Shown here piece after piece: positions 45,643 through 54,275 of a DNA stretch of 64,000 nucleotides. The DNA comes from Hyphococcus sp. GTDB lineage: Bacteria; Pseudomonadota; Alphaproteobacteria; Caulobacterales; Parvularculaceae. Positions within the stretch are counted from its first letter, which is position 1. The number at the start of each line of letters is the position of its first letter. The DNA is taken from the NCBI GenBank assembly GCA_021776415.1, contig JAJFFY010000056.1, positions 62,001-126,000 on the forward strand, given 5' to 3'. Under the pieces are notes generated by a model. The model saw nothing but the letters and a program-made list of their open reading frames with translations, did no database searches and had not been told where the DNA came from. The position numbers and the translations under genes were made by a program.

Positions 45643-46023
45643 TTAACTGCCGCGATAGGTTGAATAACCATAGGGTGAAACAAGAATCGGGACATGATAA
45701 TTCGCATCGCCGTCTGCAATACCAAACCTGATTACAGCAATATCGATAAATTTTGGCGTCGGTAGGCTGAGCCCAATAGCGTCAAAATATTCGCCTATGT
45801 GAAACTCCAACGCATACTGACCGGCGACAAAGTCGGCGCCGCTCAATAACGGTTCATCACATCGCCCATCGCTATTAGTTGTGAGAGAGAGCAACTTTTT
45901 AGCTGTTTGTTCCTCTTCAGACCCGCCCTTTTCGACTTTATAGAGATCGATACGCACCTGCGCCGCTGGCTTGCCTACGCTGACATCGAGAATATGTGTT
46001 GTTAGCTGTCCCAAAGATATCAC
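45643..46023 (-). CDS. uraH: 5-hydroxyisourate hydrolase
   Basis: The 126-residue transthyretin-like enzyme hydrolyses 5-hydroxyisourate. Family markers are L-T-T-H-I-L-D near the start, H-Y-H-V-P-I-L-V-S-P variants (here N-Y-H-V-P-I-L-V-S-P) and the C-terminal Y-S-T-Y-R-G-S. GTG 46023 is given, but TTG 46014 would begin M-G-Q-L-T-T-H, the usual family start, with the ribosome site about six bases upstream. First gene of the second purine operon. Confidence 0.93.
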   Translation of the reverse strand: MISLGQLTTHILDVSVGKPAAQVRIDLYKVEKGGSEEEQTAKKLLSLTTNSDGRCDEPLLSGADFVAGQYALEFHIGEYFDAIGLSLPTPKFIDIAVIRFGIADGDANYHVPILVSPYGYSTYRGS

Positions 46024-46254
46024 CGCCCTATTCGAAAAATAGCCTTATCGAGGAATTTCACGGCGAGCTACACGCACGCTCAAAAGGTCTTTTTCCAGTT
46101 GCTTCATCTCATCGCTCAACGAATGAGAATATAATGAATCGCCATAGATTCGAAATCGACCAAAACCCTCCAACAAGCATTTGCCGGTCAACTGTCATAC
46201 GCCCCCACAGCTTACGGCGCAACAGATGCGCCCCTGGCCTATTGAGTATAAATT

Positions 46255-46953
46255 TCAGTGAGCCGCAGGCTTGCCCGCCCAACAAATTGACGTGGCGCCG
46301 CATTCTTCCAGGTATCGGTTGGCTTTCGAAAAATGCTTGCAGCCCAAAAAACCGCGATAGGCGGACAATGGTGAGGGATGGGGAGCGGTGAGAACCATAT
46401 TGTCACGCGGATTGATGATATCGATTTTTTTCTGTGCATGACTACCCCACAGCATATAGACGATGCCGCTTCGCTGCGCACTCAACTGTCTGATCGCGCC
46501 ATCCGTAAACGCCTCCCATCCCTTTTTTGCGTGCGATGCGGGAAGGCCATTTTCAACTGTTAGAACCGTATTCAAGAGTAACACGCCTTGCCGCGCCCAG
46601 TCTTCAAGGGCGCCCTCCCCTCTCAATTCGCCGCCGAGATCGTTTTGAATTTCTGCAAAAATGTTTTTCAAAGATGGCGGCAGCTTCACGCCCGAGGGAA
46701 CGGAAAAAGAAAGTCCCATTGCCTGTCCCAGCCCGTGATATGGGTCCTGACCGAGGATTACAACTTTAACCTTTGAAAATGGTGTCAGGTTGAACGCATT
46801 GAAGATTAAATCTTTCGGCGGATAGATGACCGCGCCTCTTTCGGCCTCGGTGCGCAAAAATGAAACCATCCGCTGATAATCAGGCCGTTCAAATTCGCCC
46901 TTTAAAGCGTCGCGCCAATCTTTATCTGAAAAGGGGATATCGAAATCAGTCAC
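46255..46953 (-). CDS. ung: Uracil-DNA glycosylase
   Basis: The 232-residue repair enzyme removes uracil from DNA. Motif A is G-Q-D-P-Y-H-G (catalytic Asp), and the Leu-insertion loop is A-P-H-P-S-P-L-S-A-Y-R-G with the catalytic His. Length and motifs are fully typical. It is not part of the purine operon (231-bp gap) and is divergent from the deoxyribosyltransferase gene. No signal or extension is present. Confidence 0.96.
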   Translation of the reverse strand: MTDFDIPFSDKDWRDALKGEFERPDYQRMVSFLRTEAERGAVIYPPKDLIFNAFNLTPFSKVKVVILGQDPYHGLGQAMGLSFSVPSGVKLPPSLKNIFAEIQNDLGGELRGEGALEDWARQGVLLLNTVLTVENGLPASHAKKGWEAFTDGAIRQLSAQRSGIVYMLWGSHAQKKIDIINPRDNMVLTAPHPSPLSAYRGFLGCKHFSKANRYLEECGATSICWAGKPAAH

Positions 46954-47156
46954 AGCAGAATTTAGCGCTCATCGTATGGCTTCACCCGAAGCCAATAAAC
47001 CGTTCCCTCGCCAAAACAAATTTTCTTGCGTAATATCCAACCCTCAAAGCAGAAATGTTGAGTTTTCGGCCAAAACAGCGCCGCGCGCGCTCAAAGATTG
47101 CATATTCAGTGCATTCTGGTCTAGTTTTGCCCATTGCATTAGGGATTTTTTATGAC

Positions 47157-47822
47157 ATGAGCGATGCTTTGAGCATTTATTTCGCCGGCGATCTGTTCGA
47201 TCATAAGGACCTGATCGGCAATGCATTGCTGGCCTCTTATATCGAACGGGAATCTTCCGGCCAGTACAAATGTATTCTGCCGCAGGACCTCGAACAGAGT
47301 AGCAATCGTAAAGAACATATCCGTAACCAGGATCTGAAGATGGTTATGGAAGCTGACCTCGGGCTGTTCAACTTCGACGGTCCTGATCTTGATTCCGGCA
47401 CGGTGGTTGAGTTCATCGTTGCTAAGCAGCTTGATATCCCGACCGTCATCTTGAGGTCAGATTTTCGCAGCGCCGGAGACCAGGATGCCGGCGGTGATAG
47501 TTGGAACCTGATGTGCTCGTTTTATCCTCGTAACGAAGTCATTTCTCTGAACGGCATGGAATGGTATCAAACGGCGCGCGGCGACAATCGCCCAATTCTG
47601 GATACGATTGACACGCTATACACAAAGCTGGCGGCGCGGATCATCGAAGGGTTTAAAGTTGCGCGGGCAACGCGACCGGTTGCAAGCGATCCGAAGCTTA
47701 TCGAAAATTTGTATCAGTGGGCGATCCGGTTTCCGGGCGCCGGGCTTGAGGAATTTATTGGCGACGAAAACTGGGTCGCTAACATTATTGGGAAAAAGAA
47801 GCGCAAAGGATTGCTTGGGTAA
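47157..47822 (+). CDS. Nucleoside 2-deoxyribosyltransferase
   Basis: The 221-residue protein has the family's N-terminal I-Y-F-A-G-D-L-F-D strand-loop and the catalytic Glu region D-S-G-T-V-V-E-F-I-V-A-K. It is longer at the C-terminus than lactobacillus enzymes. The reaction moves or releases 2-deoxyribose from deoxynucleosides. The ATG at 47157 fits the conserved start, and the longer frame to 47055 is unlikely. It is followed after 35 bp by a ribokinase-like gene and lies opposite deoC, so deoxynucleoside breakdown is the likely setting. Confidence 0.82.
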   Translation: MSDALSIYFAGDLFDHKDLIGNALLASYIERESSGQYKCILPQDLEQSSNRKEHIRNQDLKMVMEADLGLFNFDGPDLDSGTVVEFIVAKQLDIPTVILRSDFRSAGDQDAGGDSWNLMCSFYPRNEVISLNGMEWYQTARGDNRPILDTIDTLYTKLAARIIEGFKVARATRPVASDPKLIENLYQWAIRFPGAGLEEFIGDENWVANIIGKKKRKGLLG

Positions 47823-47857
47823 TCCAAAGTTTCACAGTATTTCTGGGAGATAAACAA

Positions 47858-48817
47858 ATGTTCGACGTCGTCGTTGTTGGAAGCTACGTTCAGGATCTGG
47901 CTTTTAACACTGAAATTTTTCCGGCGCCCGGCGAGACTCGCATTGGCGCTTTTCGCACCGGTCCCGGCGGCAAGGGGTTCAATCAAGCCGTTGCCTGCAA
48001 CCGGCTTGGCGTTAATACGCTCTTTATCGGCGCGGTTGGCGATGATATTTTTGCTAAAGGCGTGCGTGAGTTTATAGCCTCGGAAAAACTTCACGCCGAG
48101 CTGCAGGTTTGCACCGACCATCCCACTGGAGCGGCATCAATTGTTGTCAATGCCGACGGGCAAAATCTTATCGTTGTTGCGCTGGGCGCCAACAACGATT
48201 TATCGTCAGATCATATCGGCTCTTTTGCGGCTCAAATTTCGCAGGCGAAATATCTTGTCTGCCAGGTAGAAAATAATGTTTCGGCAACCGAAGCAGCTAT
48301 GAAGATTGCGCGCGAAGCGAGCGTGACAACAATCCTCAACCCTGCGCCAATTAATGACGGCTTGACAATCGAACTTGTGCAGCGCGCAGATATTCTTGTG
48401 CCGAATGAAACCGAATTTGTGTTTTTGATGAACACGGTTTTGAACCACAACATCCCAAATGATTTTTGGCTACAGGACGACGCCAGCATTCATCAGTTTT
48501 GCAGACAATCTGGCGCTGCGACTGTAGTTTTGACTCTGGGTGATAAGGGCTGCTTTGTATCGTTTGATGAAAACTCCGACAATGCCCGTAACTCCGCCGA
48601 CGGCCCTTATTACCGCATCGGCGCAACCAGCGTTGATGTCGTCGACACGACGGGCGCTGGCGATGCATTCAATGGCGGGCTGGCCGCCGGGCTAGTGCGC
48701 TTCCCAGGTGAATTCCGAACCGCCATCGAATATGCAAATAAAGTCGCCGGTCTATCCACCACAAAACCTGGAACCGCGCCGGCGATGCCTACGCTAAAAG
48801 AAATCGAGGCGGCTTAA
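47858..48817 (+). CDS. rbsK: Ribokinase-like PfkB family sugar kinase
   Basis: The 319-residue kinase has the PfkB signature 1 (G-G-K-G-F-N-Q-A-V-A) and signature 2 (D-T-T-G-A-G-D-A-F-N-G-G, with the catalytic Asp). It phosphorylates ribose or deoxyribose. Next to a deoxyribosyltransferase and deoC, 2-deoxyribokinase activity feeding DeoC is equally plausible. Its stop overlaps the stop of the converging ALDH-like gene within the bases TTAA at 48814-48817. Substrate cannot be distinguished by eye. Confidence 0.85.
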   Translation: MFDVVVVGSYVQDLAFNTEIFPAPGETRIGAFRTGPGGKGFNQAVACNRLGVNTLFIGAVGDDIFAKGVREFIASEKLHAELQVCTDHPTGAASIVVNADGQNLIVVALGANNDLSSDHIGSFAAQISQAKYLVCQVENNVSATEAAMKIAREASVTTILNPAPINDGLTIELVQRADILVPNETEFVFLMNTVLNHNIPNDFWLQDDASIHQFCRQSGAATVVLTLGDKGCFVSFDENSDNARNSADGPYYRIGATSVDVVDTTGAGDAFNGGLAAGLVRFPGEFRTAIEYANKVAGLSTTKPGTAPAMPTLKEIEAA

Positions 48818-49767
48818 CCTCCGATCGGATGCCAGGTGGTTTTGGTTTCCTGCACATCGATGATCTGATAGGGATCAGCCGCAATCGATTTTTTACGGAT
48901 AATGACGCGCTTAATATTATTCGCGGCCTGTTCCTGTATCATTTTTATTTCGCTTGCATCATCGCCGTTGGCAATGATCGCATTGACATCCATGTGTGAG
49001 GCGAATTGCTCGGCAAGTTCGTTTCTGTAGCCGGAAAGAATATTGATGACTCCGGCTGGCACGTCGGAGGAATGCAATACTTCGGCAAAACTGATCGCAC
49101 ATAACGGATTTTGCTCAGACGCCAGAGCAATTGCCGTGTTCCCACCGGCGATAACGGGCGCGATGGCTTCAACAAACCCTAAAAGCGCGCTTTCTTGTCT
49201 CGCGAGAATGCTGACCACGCCCACAGGTTCTAAAATAGAAAAATTGAAATGCGAGGACGCAACCGGATTTACGGAGCTGAATACTTGCGGATATTTGTCC
49301 GTCCAGCCGGCATAATATACCAGGCAATCGATCGTCGCAGTCACTTCGCGTGATGCGGCACGCTTGTCCAACCCCATGAGTTTCAGCTCGGTGACAAATT
49401 GCTCGGCACGGGCTTCCAGCATTTCCGCGATCCGGTATAAAATCTGACCACGCAGATAAGCGCTGGCGCCCGCCCAACCGTTAAACGCTGATCGCGCGGC
49501 CAGCACCGCCTCGCGAAAATCCTTGCGGCTGGCGCGGCACATATTGGCAGCGATGTTTCCTTTGGTGTCCGCCAGGGTAAAGTACCGACCAGATTCGGTG
49601 CGGGGGAATTTTCCGTTGATGTAAAGTTTGTAGGTCTTTGCAACGCCAAGCCGGGTTGCGGCCGGCGGTTTTGCGCGGCCACGGCTTGCGGGCTTTGCAG
49701 CGCTCGACTTTACGCGCGCCGATGCGCTGTCGATACTACGTCCTTCGGCTTTTACTGTCTTATCCAT
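48814..49767 (-). CDS. Truncated aldehyde-dehydrogenase-like protein without catalytic domain
   Basis: The 317-residue product begins with a basic Ala/Lys-rich leader (~40 residues), followed by an ALDH NAD-binding domain (Y-I-N-G-K-F ... W-A-G-A-S ... L-L-G-F-V-E-A-I-A-P-V-I-A-G-G-N-T). It ends where active enzymes continue with E-L-G-G-K and the Cys loop, so both catalytic residues are missing. It lies 17 bases after a full ALDH gene. The pair matches the two halves of ALDH16, in which the second ALDH-like half is also inactive. It may be a structural partner of the first protein. ATG 49767 has GAGG upstream. Confidence 0.72.
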   Translation of the reverse strand: MDKTVKAEGRSIDSASARVKSSAAKPASRGRAKPPAATRLGVAKTYKLYINGKFPRTESGRYFTLADTKGNIAANMCRASRKDFREAVLAARSAFNGWAGASAYLRGQILYRIAEMLEARAEQFVTELKLMGLDKRAASREVTATIDCLVYYAGWTDKYPQVFSSVNPVASSHFNFSILEPVGVVSILARQESALLGFVEAIAPVIAGGNTAIALASEQNPLCAISFAEVLHSSDVPAGVINILSGYRNELAEQFASHMDVNAIIANGDDASEIKMIQEQAANNIKRVIIRKKSIAADPYQIIDVQETKTTWHPIGG

Positions 49768-49784
49768 GCTCGCTCGCCTCAATA

Positions 49785-51260
49785 TTAGTGCAGGTCCAGA
49801 TAGGCGGAAAGGCCGTGCATTCCGCCCTCCCTGCCGACTCCGCTTTCTTTGTAGCCGCCAAAGGGTGAAGTGGGGTCGAATTTATTAAAAGTGTTAGCCC
49901 AAATTACGCCAGCGCGAATTTTGGCGCCAACATTAAAGATTTTTGCGCCCTTATCTGTCCATATCCCGCCCGACAATCCGTATTGTGTGTTGTTTGCCTT
50001 AGCGACCGCCTCATCAAGGGTGCGAAAAGTTTGTATCGCCAGGACAGGGCCAAATATTTCTTCACGGACAACCCGGTGCGACTGTGCAACATTAGTGAAC
50101 AGCGTTGGCTGGCACCAATAACCTTTGTCAGGGTTTTTGCCGCCGCATTGAAACATCTCCGCGCCTTCTTCCTGTCCGAGATCAAGATAGGCGTTGATGC
50201 GTTCTAATTGCGCCGCTGAGTTGATCGCGCCGATATCGGTGTTTTTGTCGAGAGGATCGCCGACAATCAATGTCTGCATACGCTCCTTCAGCTTGAAGAC
50301 AACCTCGTCAGCGACGGATTCCTGAACCAGCAACCGTGAACCAGCGCAACAAACATGGCCTTGGTTGAAAAATATCGCATTGACGACGCCTTCAACAGCT
50401 TGGTCGATGGCGGCGTCGGCAAAAATGATGTTGGCGGCCTTCCCGCCCAATTCCAGCGTGTATTTCTTATCTGTCCCCGCCAGCGCATGTTGAATGATGC
50501 GGCCGACATTGGTGGAGCCAGTGAATGCGATCTTGTTGACGTCATCATGATTGACGATTGCCGCACCAGTTGAGCCGTCGCCGGTCAGGATATTTACAAC
50601 ACCCGGCGGCAAGTCCGCCGCCTCAATTACTTCAGCCAGCTTTAAAGCTGTCAGTGGCGTCGTTTCCGCCGGTTTCAAAACCACCGTATTGCCGCATGCC
50701 AACGCCGGTGCAATTTTCCACGCCGCCATCAATAGCGGGAAGTTCCACGGAATAATCTGACCGGCAACGCCAAGCGATTGCGGCGTTCGGCATGGAAACG
50801 CATAATTTAATTTATCCGCCCACCCCGCATAATAGAAAAAATGCGCCGCCGCGAGGGGAATGTCGACATCGCGCGCTTCGCGGATGGGCTTGCCACCATC
50901 CACGGATTCAATGACTGCAAATTCACGCGCGCGTTCCTGAATAATTCTGGCGATACGATAAATATATTTACCGCGCTCGGCGGGCTTCATCTTCGACCAA
51001 ATATTGTCATAGGCGCCGCGCGCGGCATTTACGGCTCGATCAACATCAGTCGCACCAGCCTGCGCCACCCGCGCCAAAACTTTTTCATTGGCGGGATTTA
51101 TGGTGTTGAAATATTTGCCCGCTTTCGGCGCCACAAATTTACCGCCAATAAATAGCTTGTACTGGTCCTTAATATGAACGTGATCGATGCTCTCCGGCGC
51201 CGGAGAGTATGCCCATCCGGTGTCGAAGTTTAATTTATGAGGGGCAATTCTCTTATTCAT
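49785..51260 (-). CDS. Aldehyde dehydrogenase
   Basis: The 491-residue enzyme is a complete ALDH: P-W-N-F-P at 171-175, F-T-G-S-T at 246-250, general base E270 in L-E-L-G-G-K, and nucleophile C304 in G-H-V-C-C-A-G-S-R. Position five bases after deoC suggests it oxidises the acetaldehyde released by DeoC, or a deoxyribose-derived aldehyde. The start ATG 51260 has AGGA upstream, and the longer frame lies inside deoC. It is closely followed by a Cys-less ALDH partner. Confidence 0.88.
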   Translation of the reverse strand: MNKRIAPHKLNFDTGWAYSPAPESIDHVHIKDQYKLFIGGKFVAPKAGKYFNTINPANEKVLARVAQAGATDVDRAVNAARGAYDNIWSKMKPAERGKYIYRIARIIQERAREFAVIESVDGGKPIREARDVDIPLAAAHFFYYAGWADKLNYAFPCRTPQSLGVAGQIIPWNFPLLMAAWKIAPALACGNTVVLKPAETTPLTALKLAEVIEAADLPPGVVNILTGDGSTGAAIVNHDDVNKIAFTGSTNVGRIIQHALAGTDKKYTLELGGKAANIIFADAAIDQAVEGVVNAIFFNQGHVCCAGSRLLVQESVADEVVFKLKERMQTLIVGDPLDKNTDIGAINSAAQLERINAYLDLGQEEGAEMFQCGGKNPDKGYWCQPTLFTNVAQSHRVVREEIFGPVLAIQTFRTLDEAVAKANNTQYGLSGGIWTDKGAKIFNVGAKIRAGVIWANTFNKFDPTSPFGGYKESGVGREGGMHGLSAYLDLH

Positions 51261-51265
51261 CGTAT

Positions 51266-52192
51266 CTAATCCTTCGAGAAATAATCTTCGGACTGATAGA
51301 CGCCCGTTCGTTGTTTTTGCAGCTGCATCAGGACATCGTTTGCCAGGCTGCTGGCGCCAAACCGGAACCAGTCCGGCGACATCCACGCCTCGCCGAGAGT
51401 CTCGCGCAGCATGACAAGATAATGGATCGCAAGCTTCGCCTTCGAAATGCCGCCAGCGGGCTTCATGCCTACCATTCGGCCGGTATCATAATAATAGTCT
51501 CGGATCGCTTGCAGCATCACCAGCGTCACCGGCATGGTCGCCGCCGGTTGAATTTTACCGGTCGATGTTTTGATGAAATCAGCGCCCGCCTGCATCGCCA
51601 ATTCGCTCGCATGGCGTACGCGGTCCAGCGTACCCAATTCTCCGGTTTCCAAAATTACCTTGAGATGCGCCTCGCCGCACGCCTCTTTGCAGGCGACAAT
51701 TTCATCGAACACTTCCTGGTATTTCCCCTCCAGGAATTTCCCGCGCGAGATGACCATATCGATCTCATCGGCACCCAGCTCTACGGCAAGTTGGATTTCC
51801 TCAAGCTTTACTTTGGTCGGCGCCATGCCACTCGGAAACGATGTCGCCACAGAGGCGACTTTAATGCCGCTAGAGCCAAGCGCCTTTTTCGCTTCCGCCA
51901 CCATCATCGGATAAACGCACACCGCAGCCACATGCGGGATATCCGGCAAACTATCGTGGAGGCGCATCGCCTTCTGACATAGCTGGCGGACTTTGCCGGG
52001 CGTATCCTGGCCCTCAAGGGTAGTCAGATCGATCTGGCTCAGGACCAAGTTAAGCGCTTGGACCTTTGAGGATTTCTTTATACTGCGCGCGCGAAAGCGC
52101 GCCACGCGCTCGTCAACGCCGACCTGATCGACGCGCGGCGCTTGGTCTGGTTTAGGCGCTATCATTACTGCCATTTTTGCCATTTGAGCCAT
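51266..52192 (-). CDS. deoC: Deoxyribose-phosphate aldolase
   Basis: The 308-residue class I aldolase splits 2-deoxyribose-5-phosphate into glyceraldehyde 3-phosphate and acetaldehyde. The Schiff-base Lys is in A-G-A-D-F-I-K-T-S-T-G-K, with the second Lys in G-M-K-P-A-G-G-I. The N-terminal ~55 residues are an extension typical of longer DeoC forms. It is the first gene of deoC-ALDH-ALDH-like, and its leader contains a conspicuous inverted repeat. Confidence 0.93.
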   Translation of the reverse strand: MAQMAKMAVMIAPKPDQAPRVDQVGVDERVARFRARSIKKSSKVQALNLVLSQIDLTTLEGQDTPGKVRQLCQKAMRLHDSLPDIPHVAAVCVYPMMVAEAKKALGSSGIKVASVATSFPSGMAPTKVKLEEIQLAVELGADEIDMVISRGKFLEGKYQEVFDEIVACKEACGEAHLKVILETGELGTLDRVRHASELAMQAGADFIKTSTGKIQPAATMPVTLVMLQAIRDYYYDTGRMVGMKPAGGISKAKLAIHYLVMLRETLGEAWMSPDWFRFGASSLANDVLMQLQKQRTGVYQSEDYFSKD

Positions 52193-52210
52193 TTTTTTAT
52201 CGGTATCATT

Positions 52211-52266
52211 ATTCAGCTAACGCCCACAAGTCGCGGTATTGTCCGCGCCCTCAGCGGGCGCTGAAT
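52211..52266 (-). promoter_or_regulatory. Nested inverted repeats in the deoC leader
   Basis: ATTCAG (52211-52216) pairs with CTGAAT (52261-52266). Inside this, GCGCCC (52245-52250) pairs with GGGCGC (52256-52261) around a five-base loop. The block ends 18 bp before the deoC ATG, so a structured 5' leader or a repressor site is possible. No riboswitch class was recognised. Confidence 0.35.
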
Positions 52267-52450
52267 ATATATGTCTGGATCGGCAATACTAGCGGCAATC
52301 GCCAGCATTGCCGCAGCGTCTTCACTCTTGACCATCTGGCTAGTTCCTCGCCCTCCTCCTCGCCCTCTCCCTTTTATGGCGGATTCTCGCTATAATTGAG
52401 GGAACCCGCGCAACCGGCGGCTGGGGCGGACCGAAATCCCTGTTAAGCGC

Positions 52451-52479
52451 TTGACGCCCCGTTCTTAGCGGGCTAGAGA
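52451..52479 (+). promoter_or_regulatory. Probable rplU-rpmA promoter (-35 TTGACG, -10 TAGAGA)
   Basis: TTGACG at 52451-52456 and TAGAGA at 52474-52479 are separated by 17 bp, the ideal housekeeping spacing. The predicted transcript start near 52486 leaves a leader of about 77 nt before the L21 ATG. Confidence 0.6.
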
Positions 52480-52531
52480 CCTGCCTCCTATAAAAACCGG
52501 ACATATGAAGCCGGGGCTAAAAAGGACGTTA

Positions 52532-52549
52532 AGGCGCGCAATAGCGCCT
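52532..52549 (+). promoter_or_regulatory. rplU: Leader hairpin just before the rplU ribosome-binding site
   Basis: AGGCGC and GCGCCT form a perfect six-pair stem around GCAATA, ending three bases before GAGG at 52553. It could tune translation of L21. No known L21-leader family was confirmed. Confidence 0.35.
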
Positions 52550-52562
52550 GTTGAGGTCGATT

Positions 52563-53222
52563 ATGTACGCAGTCGTGAAGACTGGCGGTAAGCAATACCG
52601 CGTTTCCAAAGATGATATTGTGCGCGTAGAGCGTCTCGCTGGCGAGGCGGGCGATACGATTACGCTGGCTGATGTGTTGATGATCGGCAAAGGCGGCGAC
52701 GTTACGCTTGGCGCACCGAACATTTCCGGCGCTTCGGTCGCGGCGGAAATCCTTGAGCAAACCCGCGACCGCAAGGTCATTATCTTCAAAAAGCGCCGCC
52801 GCCAAAATTACCGGCGCAAGAAGGGGCACCGTCAGCATCTAACTGTGCTTCGGGTCACCGAAATTCTGACCGACGGCGCCAAGCCAGAACCAGTAGCGAA
52901 AAAAGCCGCAAAAGCAGCGGCGGCCAAAGCAGACGCCAAGAAGGCCGAGCCGAAAAAGGCTGTGCCCGAAAAAGCCGCGCCCAAGAAAACCGCGCCTAAA
53001 AAAGCAGCAGCCAGCGCAGACGATCTGACCAAACTTTCCGGCGTTGGTCCCGTGCTTGCACAAAAGCTCATTGATGGCGGCGTTACATCTTTTGCACAGA
53101 TCGCAGCGTGGAAGAAAAAAGACGTTGAAGAATTCGACGAGAAGTTGTCATTCAAGGGCCGGATCGAACGTGAAGGTTGGGTAGATCAAGCCAAGACGCT
53201 CGCCAAGGGCGAGAAGGAGTAA
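52563..53222 (+). CDS. rplU: 50S ribosomal protein L21 with C-terminal helix-hairpin-helix extension
   Basis: The first ~103 residues are normal L21 ([14 protein letters not shown] ... [17 protein letters not shown]). A Lys/Ala/Pro-rich linker of ~45 residues and a ~65-residue domain with [12 protein letters not shown] follow, the latter like the HhH-type domain seen in other long alphaproteobacterial L21 proteins. GAGG lies six bases before ATG 52563. L21 binds 23S rRNA. The added domain may bind RNA or DNA, but its role is unknown. It is co-transcribed with rpmA (3-bp gap). Confidence 0.95.
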   Translation: MYAVVKTGGKQYRVSKDDIVRVERLAGEAGDTITLADVLMIGKGGDVTLGAPNISGASVAAEILEQTRDRKVIIFKKRRRQNYRRKKGHRQHLTVLRVTEILTDGAKPEPVAKKAAKAAAAKADAKKAEPKKAVPEKAAPKKTAPKKAAASADDLTKLSGVGPVLAQKLIDGGVTSFAQIAAWKKKDVEEFDEKLSFKGRIEREGWVDQAKTLAKGEKE

Positions 53223-53225
53223 GAG

Positions 53226-53486
53226 ATGGCTCACAAAAAAGCAGGCGGCTCGTCTCGCAACGGCCGCGATTCCGCAGGCCGGCGACTGGGCGTTAAGAAA
53301 TATGGCGGCGAGCTCGTTATCCCCGGCAATATCATCGTGCGTCAGCGCGGCACAAAATTTCACCCGGGCGCTAATGTCGGCATCGGCAAGGACCACACGC
53401 TGTTTGCAACCATCATCGGGCGGGTCAAATTCGCAACCAAGCGTAATGGCCGCAACTTCGTTTCTATTCTTCCGGAAACTGAATAA
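53226..53486 (+). CDS. rpmA: 50S ribosomal protein L27
   Basis: The 86-residue protein begins [16 protein letters not shown], with the flexible N-terminus that reaches the peptidyl-transferase centre and needs no N-terminal processing. All length and motif features are typical. It ends the rplU-rpmA operon, which is followed by a strong intrinsic terminator. Confidence 0.97.
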   Translation: MAHKKAGGSSRNGRDSAGRRLGVKKYGGELVIPGNIIVRQRGTKFHPGANVGIGKDHTLFATIIGRVKFATKRNGRNFVSILPETE

Positions 53487-53537
53487 ACGCAACGGTCTTG
53501 GCGGTCGCAAAGCGCTGAATTTCTAATACTATCATCA

Positions 53538-53568
53538 GGGAGGGCGCAAAGCCTTCCCTTTTCTTTTG
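53538..53568 (+). terminator. Rho-independent terminator of rplU-rpmA
   Basis: GGGAGGGC and GCCTTCCC form an eight-pair stem with one G-U pair around GCAAA, followed directly by TTTTCTTTT. It lies 51 bp after the rpmA stop. Confidence 0.88.
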
Positions 53569-53607
53569 TGTTTGGTTCGTTTGAGAAGCACGCAAAATCA
53601 AAATAAG

Positions 53608-54174
53608 ATGAAAACTGATATGACCGTCATTAGAACCAAACGCTTCACCTTGCGCCCGATAGAAAAGGCCGACGCACCGCGCTTTGCAGTCCTGTGCAAC
53701 AACCGAGAAATCGCCCGCCATACCGCGCGCATTCCTCATCCCTACACCCGCCAGGATGCTGAGCTTTTTGTCGATCAACTGATGGCGGCGAGGATCAAAG
53801 GAGACGAGCACGCTTTTGCCGTCTGCCGTGACAGTGAAATCATCGCCTGCGCCGGCGCGCTTCAGACCGGAGAGCACATCTGGGAGATAGGCTATTGGGT
53901 CGGAGCCGATTATCGCGGTGACGGCGTCGCCAGCGAAATCGCGGATGCGATTGCCCAGTTTGCAATTAGCGAGATGGCCGCGGCAAGCGTAACCGCAGGA
54001 TATTTCATCGATAACCCGGTTTCTGGGCGGGTACTCGAGAAAATCGGGTTTCACAATACTGGCGAGACGGTGATGATCACATCGCTCGGTCGCGAACAAC
54101 CCGTGTCATCGTACAGGCTGGAGCTTGATGTCGCGGATTTTTCCGGCTCGCGCGATGTTGTGATCGAAACTTAG
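53608..54174 (+). CDS. GNAT-family N-acetyltransferase (RimJ/RimL-like)
   Basis: The 188-residue protein starts with the T-K-R-F-T-L-R-P-I-x-x-x-D motif of the RimJ/RimL-like group and has Y-W-V-G-x-x-Y-R-G-D-G-V-A, the acetyl-CoA phosphate-binding turn, followed by N-P-x-S-x-R-V-L-E-K-I-G-F. Such enzymes acetylate protein N-termini, ribosomal proteins or small amines. Location after rpmA is common for this kind of gene in alphaproteobacteria, but the substrate is unknown. ATG 53608 starts 40 bp after the terminator. Confidence 0.88.
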   Translation: MKTDMTVIRTKRFTLRPIEKADAPRFAVLCNNREIARHTARIPHPYTRQDAELFVDQLMAARIKGDEHAFAVCRDSEIIACAGALQTGEHIWEIGYWVGADYRGDGVASEIADAIAQFAISEMAAASVTAGYFIDNPVSGRVLEKIGFHNTGETVMITSLGREQPVSSYRLELDVADFSGSRDVVIET

Positions 54175-54275
54175 GACACAAGCTCACGGCGCCAGATGCC
54201 CCCCGCGCATTGCGCGCGTCTCCGCCGCGCCGTAGCTTGACTGTGCTTCACATGGACACAACAAAGGCCACTCCC

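Noticed and set aside
51209-51982. 257-codon plus-strand frame opposite deoC and the ALDH start
   Set aside because: Antisense shadow of DeoC, with no recognisable domain.
52340-52380. Repeated CCTCGCCCT units before rplU as a possible tandem repeat or CRISPR remnant
   Set aside because: Only a short pyrimidine-rich stretch with two imperfect copies. No spacer structure.
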